64,000 nt of DNA, taken from the NCBI RefSeq assembly GCF_001938565.1, contig NZ_MSYM01000001.1, positions 1 to 64,000 on the forward strand, given 5' to 3'. Positions 9,408 to 19,800 of the stretch are shown one piece after another (within the stretch, counting starts at the first letter, position 1; every line of letters starts with the position of its first letter). The notes beneath the pieces were generated by a model. That model worked only from the letters and a program-made list of their open reading frames with translations. It was not told the DNA's origin and searched no databases. Origin of the DNA: Rhodoferax antarcticus ANT.BR (GTDB taxonomy: Bacteria > Pseudomonadota > Gammaproteobacteria > Burkholderiales > Burkholderiaceae_C). The position numbers were made by a program, and so were the translations under genes.

Positions 9408-9908
9408 ATGATGAAAAAACGAACCCTTTTGAAAAGTCTGGCTGGCTGGCTCGGCGTCGCAGCGCTGGCAGAGCGAGCCTCAGCGGCCGCGGCATTTGCT
9501 GTGACCAAGTCGGAGGCGCAGTGGCGCAAGCTGATTTCCGCTAGCGCCTACGACGTGCTGTTTGACCACGGCACCGAGCGCGCAGGCAGCAGCGCACTCA
9601 ACGCAGAAAAGCGCCCCGGCACCTTTGTCTGCGCCGCCTGCAACCAGCCGCTGTTTGACGCCGCCCACAAGTACGAAAGCGGCACCGGCTGGCCCAGTTT
9701 CTGGCAGCCTTTGGCCGGCGCCTTGGGCACCAGCACCGACTTCAAAATGATTTACCCGCGCACCGAGTACCACTGCGTGCGCTGCGGTGGCCACCAAGGT
9801 CATGTGTTCAAAGACGGCCCCCAGCCAACTGGGCTTCGTTACTGCAACAACGGCGTGGCGCTGGCATTTGTTCCCAAAGGCACGGCGCTGCCCACGCTAC
9901 GAACTTGA
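9408..9908 (+). CDS. msrB: Methionine-R-sulfoxide reductase with export signal
   Basis: MsrB reduces the R epimer of methionine sulfoxide. The family motifs are visible: GTGWPSFWQP, zinc ligands in CAACNQP and CVRCGGHQGH, and the catalytic cysteine in GLRYCNNGVAL. The first 30 residues (MMKKRTLLKSLAGWLGVAALAERASA) form a signal peptide with a Tat-like KRTLLK start, so the enzyme is probably periplasmic. The ATG at 9408 has AAGGA at 9396-9400 with 7-nt spacing. It stands alone, bounded by repeat copies on both sides. Confidence 0.88.
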   Translation: MMKKRTLLKSLAGWLGVAALAERASAAAAFAVTKSEAQWRKLISASAYDVLFDHGTERAGSSALNAEKRPGTFVCAACNQPLFDAAHKYESGTGWPSFWQPLAGALGTSTDFKMIYPRTEYHCVRCGGHQGHVFKDGPQPTGLRYCNNGVALAFVPKGTALPTLRT

Positions 9909-9910
9909 GC

Positions 9911-9960
9911 ATCAAAATGCCGTTTATCCCTTATCTACAAAGCGCAGGAAGCTATCAATT
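9911..9960 (-). repeat. Dispersed ~50-bp repeat, copy (intergenic)
   Basis: On the minus strand it reads GATAGCTTCCTGCGCTTTG then ATAAGGG and ends TTTTGATGC, sharing both ends with the dinB copy. It lies between the convergent msrB and queF genes. Confidence 0.6.
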
Positions 9961-10026
9961 TAGTTAGCACTAACCGGTCGTCAAAAGCTGAAAGACGGCT
10001 GTGATGAGGTCATTCCAGGCTGGTGG

Positions 10027-10872
10027 TCACTGCCGCCCGGTGCGCACATTGGCCGGTAGCGCTTGCGGGAAACTGGTGCGAAACGGGTTGATGTCCAGCC
10101 CGCCACGGCGCGTGTAGCGCGCATAAACACTGAGCTTGTGTGTCTGGCAACGCGTCTGGATGTCCATGAACATGCGCTCTACACAGTCCTCGTGAAACCC
10201 GTTGTGGTTGCGAAAGCTGACGATGTAGCGCAGCAGACCGGCTTGGTCAATCTGCGGGCCAAAGTAATTGATCTGCACACTGGCCCAATCCGGCTGCCCG
10301 GTGACCGGACAGTTGCTTTTGAGCAGGTTGCTGGTCAGCACCTCGCTCACCGGGGCTTCATCGGTCTGGGAACTGAGCAATTGCGCTGCGGGGGTGTAGG
10401 CGTCGCAGTCCAGATCCAGCCGGTCCAGACTCAGGCCATCAAGTTCATACAGCGGCTCACGGTCAAACTGTTCGGCGGCAATCAGCTTCACGCCGACGCT
10501 GCTTTGCACCACCGCACCGCGCCAGGCGGCCTCGTTCAAATCAGTGCGCAAGTGCGTCAACACCTCGGCCGCATCGGCAAAACGGCTGTTGCTGAAACTG
10601 CCCAGGTAGAGTTTGAGCGATTTGCTCTCAATCATGTTGGCCGACTCGCACGGCACGGTGATGTGTGCCAGCGCCACCTGCGGCTTGCCGCGTGCATTGA
10701 GCCAGCTCAGCTCGAACGCCGTCCACAGATCGGCACCGAGAAACGGCAAGCGAGCGCTCAAGCCCAAGGCGTCTCGCTGCGGAGCGCGGGCTATTGGGTA
10801 CAGCAGAGTGGCGTCGTACTGGTCAGCGTAGGGGGTGGTTTGGCCCAGCGGGGAAGAACGAATGATGCTCAT
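10027..10872 (-). CDS. queF: NADPH-dependent 7-cyano-7-deazaguanine reductase
   Basis: QueF reduces preQ0 to preQ1 in queuosine biosynthesis. The 281-residue length is that of the two-module (YqfO/E. coli type) enzyme. The catalytic cysteine lies in [14 protein letters not shown] (Cys188, with Asp195), and the QueF signature ESKSLKLYL is at 82-90. No preQ1 riboswitch was recognised upstream; the 5' region instead holds a copy of the dispersed repeat. It is transcribed in the same direction as yaaA, 75 bp downstream of its stop. Confidence 0.93.
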   Translation of the reverse strand: MSIIRSSPLGQTTPYADQYDATLLYPIARAPQRDALGLSARLPFLGADLWTAFELSWLNARGKPQVALAHITVPCESANMIESKSLKLYLGSFSNSRFADAAEVLTHLRTDLNEAAWRGAVVQSSVGVKLIAAEQFDREPLYELDGLSLDRLDLDCDAYTPAAQLLSSQTDEAPVSEVLTSNLLKSNCPVTGQPDWASVQINYFGPQIDQAGLLRYIVSFRNHNGFHEDCVERMFMDIQTRCQTHKLSVYARYTRRGGLDINPFRTSFPQALPANVRTGRQ

Positions 10873-10883
10873 ATTTACTTTGT

Positions 10884-10932
10884 TTTTTGTAGCGGTCAGC
10901 GCTTGTTCTATAAGGGCTAGAGCACGATTTTA
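10884..10932 (+). repeat. Dispersed ~50-bp repeat, copy (queF 5' region)
   Basis: GTAGCGGTCAGCGCTTG followed by ATAAGGGCTAGAGCACG and a T run. It fills most of the gap between the yaaA stop and the queF start, so it would be transcribed antisense in the queF leader. Confidence 0.6.
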
Positions 10933-10947
10933 TATATAAGATCGGTC

Positions 10948-11718
10948 TCAGCCGCCACGGCGAAACACCAGCCTGTCAGGCTCCGAGGCACCAGCGTCAA
11001 AGGTGTAGCCATCCAGGTCAAACGCCTTGAGCTGCTCTGGGCGGGTGAGTGCGTGGGTGGCGGCAAAACGCGCCATCAGCCCACGTGCGCGCTTGGCGTA
11101 AAAGCTCACAATCTTGTATTTGCCAGCCTTGAATTCCTCAAACACACACGCCACCACGCGTGCCTTCAGAGCCGTGCGGTCCACCGCCTTGAAATACTCG
11201 ACCGAGGCCAGATTAACGATGACCGGTGCCACGTCCTTCTTCAGGCGGGTATTGAGGTGCTCGGCAATCTGCGTGCCCCAAAACTCATACAGGTTTTTGC
11301 CATGCGGATTGGCCAGCTGGGTGCCCATCTCCAGCCGGTAGGGCTGCATGTAGTCCAGCGGGCGCAGCACGCCGTAGAGACCGCTCAGGATGCACACATG
11401 GTTTTGCGCCCAAGCCAGCGCCTCGGGGCGCAGCGTTTTGGCGTCCAGCCCTGCGTACACGTCACCGTTGAAAGCCAGCACCGCCTGTTTGGCGTTTTTG
11501 GCGGTGGATTTGGGCGACCAGGCCTGGTAGCGCGCCACATTCAGACCGCTTAAGGTGTCGCTGAGGTGCATCAGCCGGGCAATGTCTTGCGGGGATTTTT
11601 GCCGAAGAATCTCAATAAGTTCGGCTGATTGCGGCACAAACTGCGGTTGCGTATGCGGCACGTCACCCACCGGGGTGTCGTAGTCAAGTGATTTGGCAGG
11701 TGAGAGTAAAAACAGCAT
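10948..11718 (-). CDS. yaaA: YaaA peroxide stress protein (UPF0246)
   Basis: The 256-residue protein begins MLFLLSPAKSLDYDTP, the family's N-terminal signature, and is of normal length. In E. coli YaaA lowers free iron during peroxide stress and is induced by OxyR. The ribosome site GGAGG stands 4 nt before the ATG at 11718. It is divergent from ahpC, sharing a 268-bp intergenic region that holds OxyR-like elements, which fits joint induction by peroxide (inference). Confidence 0.9.
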   Translation of the reverse strand: MLFLLSPAKSLDYDTPVGDVPHTQPQFVPQSAELIEILRQKSPQDIARLMHLSDTLSGLNVARYQAWSPKSTAKNAKQAVLAFNGDVYAGLDAKTLRPEALAWAQNHVCILSGLYGVLRPLDYMQPYRLEMGTQLANPHGKNLYEFWGTQIAEHLNTRLKKDVAPVIVNLASVEYFKAVDRTALKARVVACVFEEFKAGKYKIVSFYAKRARGLMARFAATHALTRPEQLKAFDLDGYTFDAGASEPDRLVFRRGG

Positions 11719-11761
11719 GACACCTCCGTCTGGTAAGGCTGTGATAAGGTTGAGATCCGGT

Positions 11762-11791
11762 CGCTATCGCGTCGGCATAGAGTCGATAGCG
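11762..11791. promoter_or_regulatory. Inverted repeat upstream of yaaA
   Basis: CGCTATCG at 11762-11769 faces CGATAGCG at 11784-11791. It contains CTAT and ATAG half-boxes but not in the spacing of the OxyR consensus, so a regulator-binding site is possible but the protein is unknown. Confidence 0.3.
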
Positions 11792-11879
11792 GACGGCAAA
11801 TGGCTTGCTGCGGCATTATCGTGACAGCGGTGATAAAGAAAGGCTATCAATAGCTTATAAATAATGCATCATGAAAACG

Positions 11880-11894
11880 ATAGGAGCCCGCTAT
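11880..11894. promoter_or_regulatory. OxyR-like operator half (ATAG-N7-CTAT)
   Basis: ATAGGAGCCCGCTAT fits the ATAG-N7-CTAT unit of the OxyR tandem consensus. It lies 93 bp before the ahpC start and 162 bp before yaaA, in the shared divergent region. A second unit at the expected 22-bp offset is not clear, so this is a candidate only. Confidence 0.4.
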
Positions 11895-11986
11895 GATTTG
11901 GCCTATCGGCGGTTTGCGAAGATCGCCGACATGTTCATTGACCCGCTGATTCATTTTTCACCCTTTCATTCACTCAGGAGTTCTAC

Positions 11987-12550
11987 ATGTCCTTGATCAA
12001 TACCCAAGTCCAGCCTTTTAAAGCCACTGCTTACCAAGCCGGCAAGTTTTTTGATGTCACCGAACAAAGCCTCATGGGCAAGTGGTCGGTGCTGGTGTTT
12101 TACCCAGCCGACTTCACCTTTGTGTGCCCAACCGAACTTGAAGATCTGGCTGATGCCTATCCTGAGTTCTCCAAACTCGGTGTGGAAATCTATGGCGTGT
12201 CCACCGACACCCACTTCTCGCACAAGGCCTGGGCTGACACATCGCCAGCCATCAAGAAGGTGCAATACCCGCTGATCGGTGACCCCACCGGCCGCCTCAC
12301 CCGTAACTTTGAAGTGATGATTGAGGAAGCTGGCTTGGCACTGCGCGGCACGTTTGTGATCAACCCCGAAGGTGAGATCAAACTTTGCGAAATCCATGAC
12401 AACGGCATTGGCCGCGACGCCCATGAACTGCTGCGCAAGGTTAAGGCCGCCCAGTACACCTACAGCCACCCGGGTGAAGTGTGTCCCGCCAAGTGGAAAG
12501 AAGGCGACGCCACCCTGAAGCCGTCTCTGGACCTGGTCGGCAAGATCTAA
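11987..12550 (+). CDS. ahpC: Alkyl hydroperoxide reductase, peroxiredoxin subunit
   Basis: AhpC is a 2-Cys peroxiredoxin that reduces hydrogen peroxide and organic hydroperoxides. The peroxidatic cysteine is in [14 protein letters not shown] (Cys47) and the resolving one in [10 protein letters not shown] (Cys166); the 187-residue length is exact for the enteric type. CAGGAG precedes the ATG by about 7 nt. It is followed by a hairpin terminator and then ahpF, whose product recycles it. Confidence 0.97.
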   Translation: MSLINTQVQPFKATAYQAGKFFDVTEQSLMGKWSVLVFYPADFTFVCPTELEDLADAYPEFSKLGVEIYGVSTDTHFSHKAWADTSPAIKKVQYPLIGDPTGRLTRNFEVMIEEAGLALRGTFVINPEGEIKLCEIHDNGIGRDAHELLRKVKAAQYTYSHPGEVCPAKWKEGDATLKPSLDLVGKI

Positions 12551-12591
12551 GTCAAGCCACCGCTGCAATGGCGCACGCGGGTGCGCCACTG

Positions 12592-12640
12592 GCCGGACCA
12601 AACCAAGGCAGCACAGGCCCTTGGGTGTCCGGCTTTTTTT
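12592..12640 (+). terminator. Intrinsic terminator after ahpC
   Basis: GCCGGAC (12592-12598) faces GTCCGGC (12627-12633), with an inner stem of CCAAGG and CCTTGG, followed by seven Ts. A second small hairpin, GGCGCAC/GTGCGCC, lies just before it. It should separate most ahpC transcripts from ahpF. Confidence 0.75.
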
Positions 12641-12647
12641 ATACAAG

Positions 12648-12697
12648 AAATTGGCTTCCAGCCCTTACCCTTAGGGCGTGAGTAGCTATCTAACTTA
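12648..12697 (-). repeat. Dispersed ~50-bp repeat, copy (between ahpC and ahpF)
   Basis: On the minus strand it reads GATAGCTACTCACGCCC, then AAGGGTAAGGGCTGGAAGCC and a T-rich end. It lies between the ahpC terminator and the ahpF ribosome site. Confidence 0.6.
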
Positions 12698-12715
12698 TAG
12701 TACAGGGAATTCACT

Positions 12716-14281
12716 ATGCTCGACCAAGACCTGCAAACCCAACTCGCTGCCTACCTGCAGCGCGTTATCCTTCCGTTTGAAATCATCGCCAGCCTGAGCG
12801 ACTCAGACAGCTCCAACCAGCTCAAACAGCTGCTGCAACAAGTCGACGGCATGTCTGACAAGATCAGTCTGCGTCTGGACGGCGACAACGATCGCAAGCC
12901 CTCTTTTTCGCTGCACCGCACTGGCACTGCCACCAGCCTGCGTTTTGCCGCTATTGCGCTGGGCCATGAGTTCACCTCACTGGTGCTGGCCCTGTTGTGG
13001 ACCGGCGGCCACCCGCCCAAGGTCGAACCCGAGGTGATTGAACAAATTAAGTCGCTGGATGGCGACTTCAATTTCGAGGTCTACATGTCGCTGTCATGCC
13101 ATAGCTGCCCCGACGTGGTACAGGGCTTGAGCCTGATGGCGATCAACAACCCGAAGATTAAGGTCACGGTGATTGACGGCGCGCTGTTTCAGGATGAAGT
13201 TACCCAGCGCCAAGTCATGGCGGTGCCGTCGGTTTTTTTGAATGGCGAACTGTTTAATTCCGGGCGCATCAGCGTCGAAGAAATTCTGGCCAAGCTCGAC
13301 ACTGGTTCTGCGGCACGTGATGCGGCCAAGCTCAACGCGCAAGCACCCTATGACGTATTGATCGTCGGCGGTGGCCCCGCTGGCGCCGCCGCCGCTGTGT
13401 ACGCCGCCCGCAAAGGCATTCGCACAGGCATCGCCGCCGAGCGCTTTGGCGGACAGGTGAATGACACCATGGGCATCGAGAACTTCATCTCGGTGACCGA
13501 GACCACGGGTCCAAAATTTGCCGCCGCAATGCAAGCGCATGTAAAGGCCTACAACGTCAACATCATGAACTCGCAACGCGCTGACAAACTCATCCCAGCT
13601 GCGCAGGCAGGCGGTTTGATCGAAGTGCAGCTGGCCAACGGCGGCTCGCTGAAGAGCAAAACCGTGATTCTGAGCACCGGCGCGCGCTGGCGCAATGTCA
13701 ATGTACCCGGCGAGCAGGAGTACAAAAACAAAGGCGTGGCGTATTGTCCGCACTGCGACGGTCCGCTGTACAAGGGCAGGCGCGTGGGTGTGATCGGTGG
13801 CGGCAACTCCGGCGTGGAAGCAGCCATTGACCTAGCGGGTATCGTGGAGCATGTGACGCTGATCGAGTTTGACACCCAACTGCGCGCCGACGCGGTGCTG
13901 GTCACCAAGCTGCAAAGCCTGCCCAACACCACCGTCATCGTCAACGCCCAGACCACTGAGATCACCGGCGACGGCCAGAAGATGAACGGCCTGACTTTCA
14001 AGGACCGCGCCAGTAGCGAAGAACACCACCTGGAGATGGCCGGTGTCTTTGTGCAGATTGGCCTGGTGCCCAACACCGAGTGGCTCAAGGGCACGCTGGA
14101 ACTCTCCAAACACGGCGAAATCGTAGTGGATGCCAAGGGCGCTACGTCCCTGCCGGGCGTGTTCGCTGCGGGTGACGCCACCACCGTGCCGTTCAAACAG
14201 ATCATCATCGCCGCAGGCGACGGTGCCAAGGGCGCGTTAAGCGCGTTTGACTACCTGATGCGCCTGCCGGTGGCGGCCTAG
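12716..14281 (+). CDS. ahpF: Alkyl hydroperoxide reductase, flavoprotein subunit
   Basis: AhpF moves electrons from NADH to AhpC. The 521-residue protein has the N-terminal double-thioredoxin domain with CHSC (Cys128, Cys131), an FAD motif [18 protein letters not shown], the redox pair CPHC (Cys344, Cys347) and an NAD motif [14 protein letters not shown]. All four redox cysteines are present, so it should be functional. It follows ahpC after a terminator and a repeat copy, which may allow partly separate control. Confidence 0.96.
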   Translation: MLDQDLQTQLAAYLQRVILPFEIIASLSDSDSSNQLKQLLQQVDGMSDKISLRLDGDNDRKPSFSLHRTGTATSLRFAAIALGHEFTSLVLALLWTGGHPPKVEPEVIEQIKSLDGDFNFEVYMSLSCHSCPDVVQGLSLMAINNPKIKVTVIDGALFQDEVTQRQVMAVPSVFLNGELFNSGRISVEEILAKLDTGSAARDAAKLNAQAPYDVLIVGGGPAGAAAAVYAARKGIRTGIAAERFGGQVNDTMGIENFISVTETTGPKFAAAMQAHVKAYNVNIMNSQRADKLIPAAQAGGLIEVQLANGGSLKSKTVILSTGARWRNVNVPGEQEYKNKGVAYCPHCDGPLYKGRRVGVIGGGNSGVEAAIDLAGIVEHVTLIEFDTQLRADAVLVTKLQSLPNTTVIVNAQTTEITGDGQKMNGLTFKDRASSEEHHLEMAGVFVQIGLVPNTEWLKGTLELSKHGEIVVDAKGATSLPGVFAAGDATTVPFKQIIIAAGDGAKGALSAFDYLMRLPVAA

Positions 14282-14348
14282 CAGCCAACACCGCGCAGAG
14301 CCAGCGTCGTCCGCGCGCTGGCGCAATCTAGTGAGGTCATCACTGTGA

Positions 14349-14365
14349 TTGGCATGTGCTTGGCA
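14349..14365 (+). promoter_or_regulatory. Candidate sigma-54 promoter of the aldehyde dehydrogenase gene
   Basis: TTGGCATGTGCTTGGCA matches the consensus YTGGCACGNNNNTTGCW with the essential GG (-24) and GC (-12) at correct spacing and two mismatches elsewhere. It lies 74 bp before the ATG. The aldB/exaC-type gene with a DUF779 partner is often under sigma-54 control with an AcoR-type activator, but no such activator gene is in this window. Confidence 0.5.
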
Positions 14366-14438
14366 ACTAACCTGTTTAAGATAACTCTCCCGCAAGGGAC
14401 ATCGGTTCATCGAAACAAGTTATATAAAGAGGACACAC

Positions 14439-15959
14439 ATGATCTACGCAGCCCCCGGCACTGCTGACGCCAAGCACGCCTTCAAAACCCAGTACGAAAA
14501 CTTCATCGGCGGCAAGTTTGTCGCGCCCGTCAAGGGCCAGTACTTTGACGTGGTCACCCCGACCACCGGCAAGGTGTATACCAAGGTGGCCCGCTCAGGC
14601 GCCGAAGACATTGAACTGGCCCTGGACGCCGCGCATGCCGCAGCCGTTGCCTGGGGCAAGACGGATGCCGCCTCACGCTCCAACATCCTGCTGAAAATTG
14701 CCGACCGCCTGGAAGCCAACCTGGAGTTGCTGGCCTATGTCGAAACCGTTGACAACGGCAAACCGATCCGCGAAACGCTCAACGCCGACATTCCGCTGGC
14801 GGTCGACCACTTTCGCTACTTTGCCGGCTGCTTGCGGGCGCAAGAAGGCGGCATCAGCGAGATTGACGAGAACACCATGGCGTACCACATCCATGAGCCT
14901 CTGGGCGTTGTGGGCCAAATCATTCCGTGGAACTTCCCGATCCTGATGGCCGCCTGGAAACTCGCGCCTGCCATTGGTGCAGGCAACTGCGTGGTGTTGA
15001 AGCCCGCCGAATCGACCCCGGTCAGCATGCTGGTGGTGGCCGAGCTGATAGCCGACGTCCTGCCCCCAGGTGTGCTCAACATCGTCAACGGCTATGGCCG
15101 CGAAGCCGGCATGCCACTGGCGCAGAGCAAGCGCATTGCCAAGATTGCCTTCACCGGCTCCACCACCACCGGCCGCGTCATCGCCCAGGCTGCAGCCAAT
15201 AACCTGATTCCAGCCACGCTGGAACTTGGTGGCAAATCGCCCAACGTGTTCTTTGCCGACATCATGGACAAGGACGATGCGTTTCTGGACAAGGCCGTGG
15301 AAGGCTTGGTGCTGTTTGCCTTCAACCAAGGCGAGGTTTGCACCTGCCCAAGCCGCGCGCTGATTCAGGAAAGCATTTACGACGCCTTCATGGAGCGCGT
15401 CTTGAAGCGTGTGGCAGCCATTGTGCAAGGCAACCCGCTGGACACCGCCACCATGATGGGCGCCCAGGCCAGCAAAGAGCAGATGACCAAGATCTTGTCT
15501 TACCTTGATCTGGGCAGGCAGGAAGGCGCAGAGGTGCTGATTGGCGGCGCACAAGCGCAGTTGACCGGTGATGAGGCTGGAGGCTTTTATGTGCAGCCCA
15601 CGCTGTTCAAAGGCCACAACAAGATGCGCATCTTCCAGGAAGAAATCTTTGGCCCGGTGCTGGCCGTAACCACCTTCAAGGACGAAGCCGAAGCGCTGGC
15701 AATTGCCAACGACACGCTGTACGGCCTGGGCGCCGGTGTCTGGAGCCGCAACGGCAACGTCGCCTACCGCATGGGCCGCGCCATCAAGGCTGGCCGCGTC
15801 TGGACCAACTGCTACCACGCCTACCCCGCCCACGCCACGTTTGGCGGCTATAAAGAGTCCGGCATTGGCCGCGAAACCCACAGGATTGCGCTGGACAACT
15901 ACCAGCAGACCAAGAACCTGCTGGTGAGCTACAACGAGAACAAGCTGGGTTTCTTCTAA
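14439..15959 (+). CDS. NAD-dependent aldehyde dehydrogenase (AldB/ExaC type)
   Basis: The 506-residue enzyme has the family's active-site glutamate in [10 protein letters not shown] (Glu262) and nucleophile in [12 protein letters not shown] (Cys301), plus the structural [18 protein letters not shown] segment. The sequence matches the AldB/ExaC group that oxidises acetaldehyde and other short aldehydes, for example during alcohol use. A sigma-54-like promoter lies upstream and a DUF779 gene follows, the common arrangement for this group. The exact substrate is inferred. Confidence 0.9.
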   Translation: MIYAAPGTADAKHAFKTQYENFIGGKFVAPVKGQYFDVVTPTTGKVYTKVARSGAEDIELALDAAHAAAVAWGKTDAASRSNILLKIADRLEANLELLAYVETVDNGKPIRETLNADIPLAVDHFRYFAGCLRAQEGGISEIDENTMAYHIHEPLGVVGQIIPWNFPILMAAWKLAPAIGAGNCVVLKPAESTPVSMLVVAELIADVLPPGVLNIVNGYGREAGMPLAQSKRIAKIAFTGSTTTGRVIAQAAANNLIPATLELGGKSPNVFFADIMDKDDAFLDKAVEGLVLFAFNQGEVCTCPSRALIQESIYDAFMERVLKRVAAIVQGNPLDTATMMGAQASKEQMTKILSYLDLGRQEGAEVLIGGAQAQLTGDEAGGFYVQPTLFKGHNKMRIFQEEIFGPVLAVTTFKDEAEALAIANDTLYGLGAGVWSRNGNVAYRMGRAIKAGRVWTNCYHAYPAHATFGGYKESGIGRETHRIALDNYQQTKNLLVSYNENKLGFF

Positions 15960-16181
15960 CCTGGGAAACCAGTTGGTTTAATCCCGCGGCGCGCGTTAGG
16001 TGTCTGATTACGCGAATGTCCCCCGGCTTGGGGTGCACCCCAAGCCTGCTCCTTGATTTGGCAAAACCCCAAGTCCACGCTTCGTCAGTGACCCAACGCA
16101 CGCCGCTTAACGCTACCGTGTTCTTTTTATCGATCAGGGGCAACAGCTCAGCACCTGTGCCAAACACCTTGGGAGTACCTC

Positions 16182-16571
16182 ATGGTTAACAAAGTCATCG
16201 CCACAGAGACCGCACTTGAACTCGTCGCCTTCCTGAAAACCAAACACGGCCCGGCGCTGATGTTCCACCAGTCCGGCGGCTGCTGCGATAACAGCGCGGC
16301 CAACTGCTACCTGCCCGGCGAAATCACCATGGGCGCGGGCGACGTGTACTTGGGCGACATCGGCGGCTGCCCGTTTTACATTGGCAAAGCCCAATACGTG
16401 TACTGGCAACACACACAACTGATCATCGACGTGATTGAGGGCTTTGGCGGCACGTTTTCGCTCGAAGGCCCCGAGGGCAAGGCTTTTCACACCCGGTCGC
16501 GGGTGTTCACAGACGCAGAGCTGGCTGAATTGGGCATCGACAAGCCTGCCACCTCCAGCCTGCCGAGTTAG
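16182..16571 (+). CDS. DUF779 protein, partner of aldehyde dehydrogenase
   Basis: The 129-residue protein has the cysteine-rich segment SGGCCDNSAANCYLPGE and GDIGGCPFYI, typical of DUF779. Genes of this family are very often found next to aldB-type aldehyde dehydrogenases, but their biochemical role is not established. GGGAG lies 7-8 nt before the ATG. It begins 222 bp after the dehydrogenase stop, so it may have its own promoter. Confidence 0.8.
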   Translation: MVNKVIATETALELVAFLKTKHGPALMFHQSGGCCDNSAANCYLPGEITMGAGDVYLGDIGGCPFYIGKAQYVYWQHTQLIIDVIEGFGGTFSLEGPEGKAFHTRSRVFTDAELAELGIDKPATSSLPS

Positions 16572-16701
16572 TTGGCGGCGCATCCAGCACGTATACGCGT
16601 GCAAATGTCGCTCTGACAGAGGCGGCTGCAGGCCAAACTGGCGGGCTCGGTAAAATCGGGCCAGTCCTCTTTTTTACCATCGAGCGGCGCTCAATATTCC
16701 G

Positions 16702-16790
16702 TTTCAAAACCATTTGTGTCAAGGCGCGAAGCCGCAGGCAGTGCTAAGGCACGACAAGGCGAAGCAACAACGACACGGATGATTTTGAAA
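16702..16790 (+). repeat. REP-like palindromic element upstream of valS (copy A)
   Basis: An element of about 89 bp with imperfect 19-bp inverted ends (TTTCAAAACCATTTGTGTC facing GACACGGATGATTTTGAAA) and a middle containing CGAAGCCGCAGGCAGTGCT and CACGACAAGGCGA. A second copy in the same orientation lies just after valS at 20041-20113. Confidence 0.7.
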
Positions 16791-16829
16791 TGGAGTGCGA
16801 TGCCGCTCGTCATTGATTGATCCATTCCC

Positions 16830-19800
16830 ATGACCGACGCCCTCCAGCAACCTGGCTTGAATAGCCTGTCCAAATCTTTTGAGCCCGCCGCCCTGGAAGC
16901 CCACTGGGGGCCGGAGTGGGAAAAGCGCGGGTATGGCGTGGCGGGCGCGCGTGGCGCCGGCCAGCCTGACGCTCAGGCGGCTGCCCGGGGCGACAACTTC
17001 TGCATCCAGCTGCCACCGCCCAACGTGACCGGCACGCTGCACATGGGCCACGCGTTCAACCAGACCATCATGGACAGCCTGACCCGCTACCACCGCATGA
17101 AGGGATTCAACACCGCCTGGATTCCGGGCACCGACCACGCTGGCATTGCCACGCAAATCGTCGTAGAGCGCCAGTTGCAGGCCGCAGGCATCAGCCGCCA
17201 CGACATGGGCCCCACGCCTGCCGAGGCACGCAAAAATTTCGTCTCTAAAGTCTGGGAATGGAAAGAAAAAAGCGGCAACACCATCACCACCCAAATGCGC
17301 CGCATGGGTGACAGCGTGGACTGGAGCCGCGAGTACTTCACGATGGACGACAAGCTCTCCAAGACGGTGACCGAAACCTTTGTGCGCCTGTATGAACAAG
17401 GCCTGATTTACCGTGGCAAGCGCTTGGTCAATTGGGACCCGGTGCTGATGAGTGCGGTGAGCGATCTGGAAGTGGAGTCAGAAGAAGAAGACGGCAGCCT
17501 GTGGCACATCCTTTACCCGTTTGCGGATGGCCCGCAACTGGTCAACGGCGAACTGGCCCCCGGCTTGGTAGTAGCCACTACCCGCCCCGAGACCCTGCTG
17601 GGCGACGTGGCCGCTATGGTGCACCCCGAAGACGAGCGCTACGCGCACCTGATCGGCAAGCAGGTCACCCTGCCCTTGTCGGGCGATACGCCTGCGGCTT
17701 GGCGCAACATTCCGATCATTGCCGACGACTATGTCGACAAAGCCTTTGGCACCGGCGTGGTCAAAGTCACCCCAGCGCACGACCAGAACGACTATGCAGT
17801 CGGCCAGCGCCACAAGCTGCCGATGATCTGCGTGCTAACGCTGGATGCCAAAATCAATAGCAATGCACCCAGTGCTTACGAGGGCCTGGACCGGTTTGTG
17901 GCAAGAAAAAAGATCGTCAAAGACCTGCAGGCTTCAGAGTTGATGGTCGAGATCAAGAAGCACAAGCTGATGGTGCCCCGCTGTGCCCGCACCGGGCAGG
18001 TGATCGAGCCGATGCTCACCGACCAATGGTTTGTGGCCATGACCAAGACCAGCGACTCCGACCCCACAGGCAAGTCCATCACCCAGAAAGCCATCGACGC
18101 CGTGCAGTCTGGCGACGTCAAGTTTGTGCCAGAGAACTGGGTCAACACCTACAACCAATGGATGAACAACATCCAAGACTGGTGCATCAGCCGCCAACTC
18201 TGGTGGGGCCATCAGATTCCTGCTTGGTATGCCGAAGACGGTACGGTTTTTGTCGCTCGAAATGAAGATGATGCGAGGGCTCAAGCGCAGAAAGCCGGTT
18301 ACACCGGGCCACTGACGCGTGATGAAGACGTGCTCGACACCTGGTACTCCAGCGCGCTGGTACCGTTTTCCACCATGGGCTGGCCCGAAACCAGCACGCA
18401 AACCCATGCAGCAGATCAGGCAGGTGTCCGTGCCGAACTGGGTGCTGTCTCTGGCGCAGCGCATCTGAGCCCGGTCGGCACCGGCGCTGACTTGAGCGCA
18501 ACCAATGCTCAAGCAGGCGCTGACATCAGTACCACAGGCCTCGACGACATCAACCTCTACCTCCCCAGCAGCGTGTTGGTCACTGGCTATGACATCATCT
18601 TTTTCTGGGTCGCGCGGATGATCATGATGACGACCCACTTCACTGGCCAGGTGCCCTTTAAGCACGTCTACATCCACGGCCTGGTGCGCGATGCCCAGGG
18701 CCACAAGATGAGCAAGAGTGAAGGTAATGTGCTCGACCCGGTCGACCTGATCGATGGCATTGGCCTGCCAGAACTATTGGACAAGCGCGCAGAAGGTTTG
18801 CGCAAACCCGAAACCGCGCCGCAGGTGCGCAAAAACACCGAAAAAGAATTCCCCAACGGCATCCCCGCCTTTGGTGCCGATGCGCTGCGTTTTACCTTTG
18901 CCTCGCTGGCCTCGCTGGGGCGCAGCATCAACTTCGATGCCAAACGCTGCGAGGGCTACCGCAACTTTTGCAACAAACTCTGGAACGCCAGCCGCTTTGT
19001 GCTGATGAACTGCGAGGGTCAGGACTGCGGTTTGAACGCGCACACGGCAGCAGAATGTGCGCCGCAGCCCTCAACCCAACCCTCTCCCGCAGGCAGAGGG
19101 AGTGAAGCGACCACTTACCTGAACTTCAGCCAGGCTGACCGCTGGATCGTCTCGCTGCTGCAAAAAGCTGAGGCAGATGTGGCCCAAGGCTTTGCCGACT
19201 ACCGCCTGGACAACGTGGCCAGCACGATTTACGACTTTGTCTGGAACGAGTTCTGCGACTGGTACCTGGAAATTGCCAAGGTGCAAATCCAGCAAGGTGC
19301 CGCCGCGCAAAACCGCGAGCAAGGGGAAGCCGCCCAACGCGCGACGCGCCGCACGCTGATACGCACGCTGGAAACCATTTTGCGTCTGGCGCACCCAGTC
19401 ATCCCGTTTGTGACCGAAGAGCTGTGGCAAGTGGTCGCGCCACTGGCGGGGCGTGCCGGTGCATCGGTGGCGATCGCCGCCTACCCCCTCAGCCAGCCCG
19501 AGCGCATTGACGAGGCCGCCATGGCCCATGTGGCCAAGTTAAAAACCCTGGTGGACGCCTGCCGCAACCTGCGCGGCGAGATGAACGTGTCACCAGCCAC
19601 CCGACTGCCGCTGTTTGTATTGGCCAGCTCCAGTGCAAAAGCCACTTTCATGACCCAAGCCGCCCCAGTTTTGCAAGCGCTGGCCAAGCTCAACGAAGTG
19701 CGGGTGTTTGACGACGAGGCTGCGTGGGCCGCTGCCGCTCAGGCGGCGCCCGTGGCCGTGGTGGGCGAGGCGCGCATCTGCCTCTTCATGGAAATCGACG

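Noticed and set aside
10873..10947. preQ1 riboswitch upstream of queF
   Set aside because: The leader is filled by the dispersed repeat and the preQ1 aptamer pattern was not found.
14673..15881. 402-codon minus-strand frame opposite the aldehyde dehydrogenase
   Set aside because: Shadow of a strongly conserved gene; no start signal.
17830..17900. Copy of the ~50-bp repeat inside valS
   Set aside because: The similarity (AATAGC... GAGGGCCTGG) is explained by conserved ValS residues around GLDRFVARK, so it is native coding sequence.
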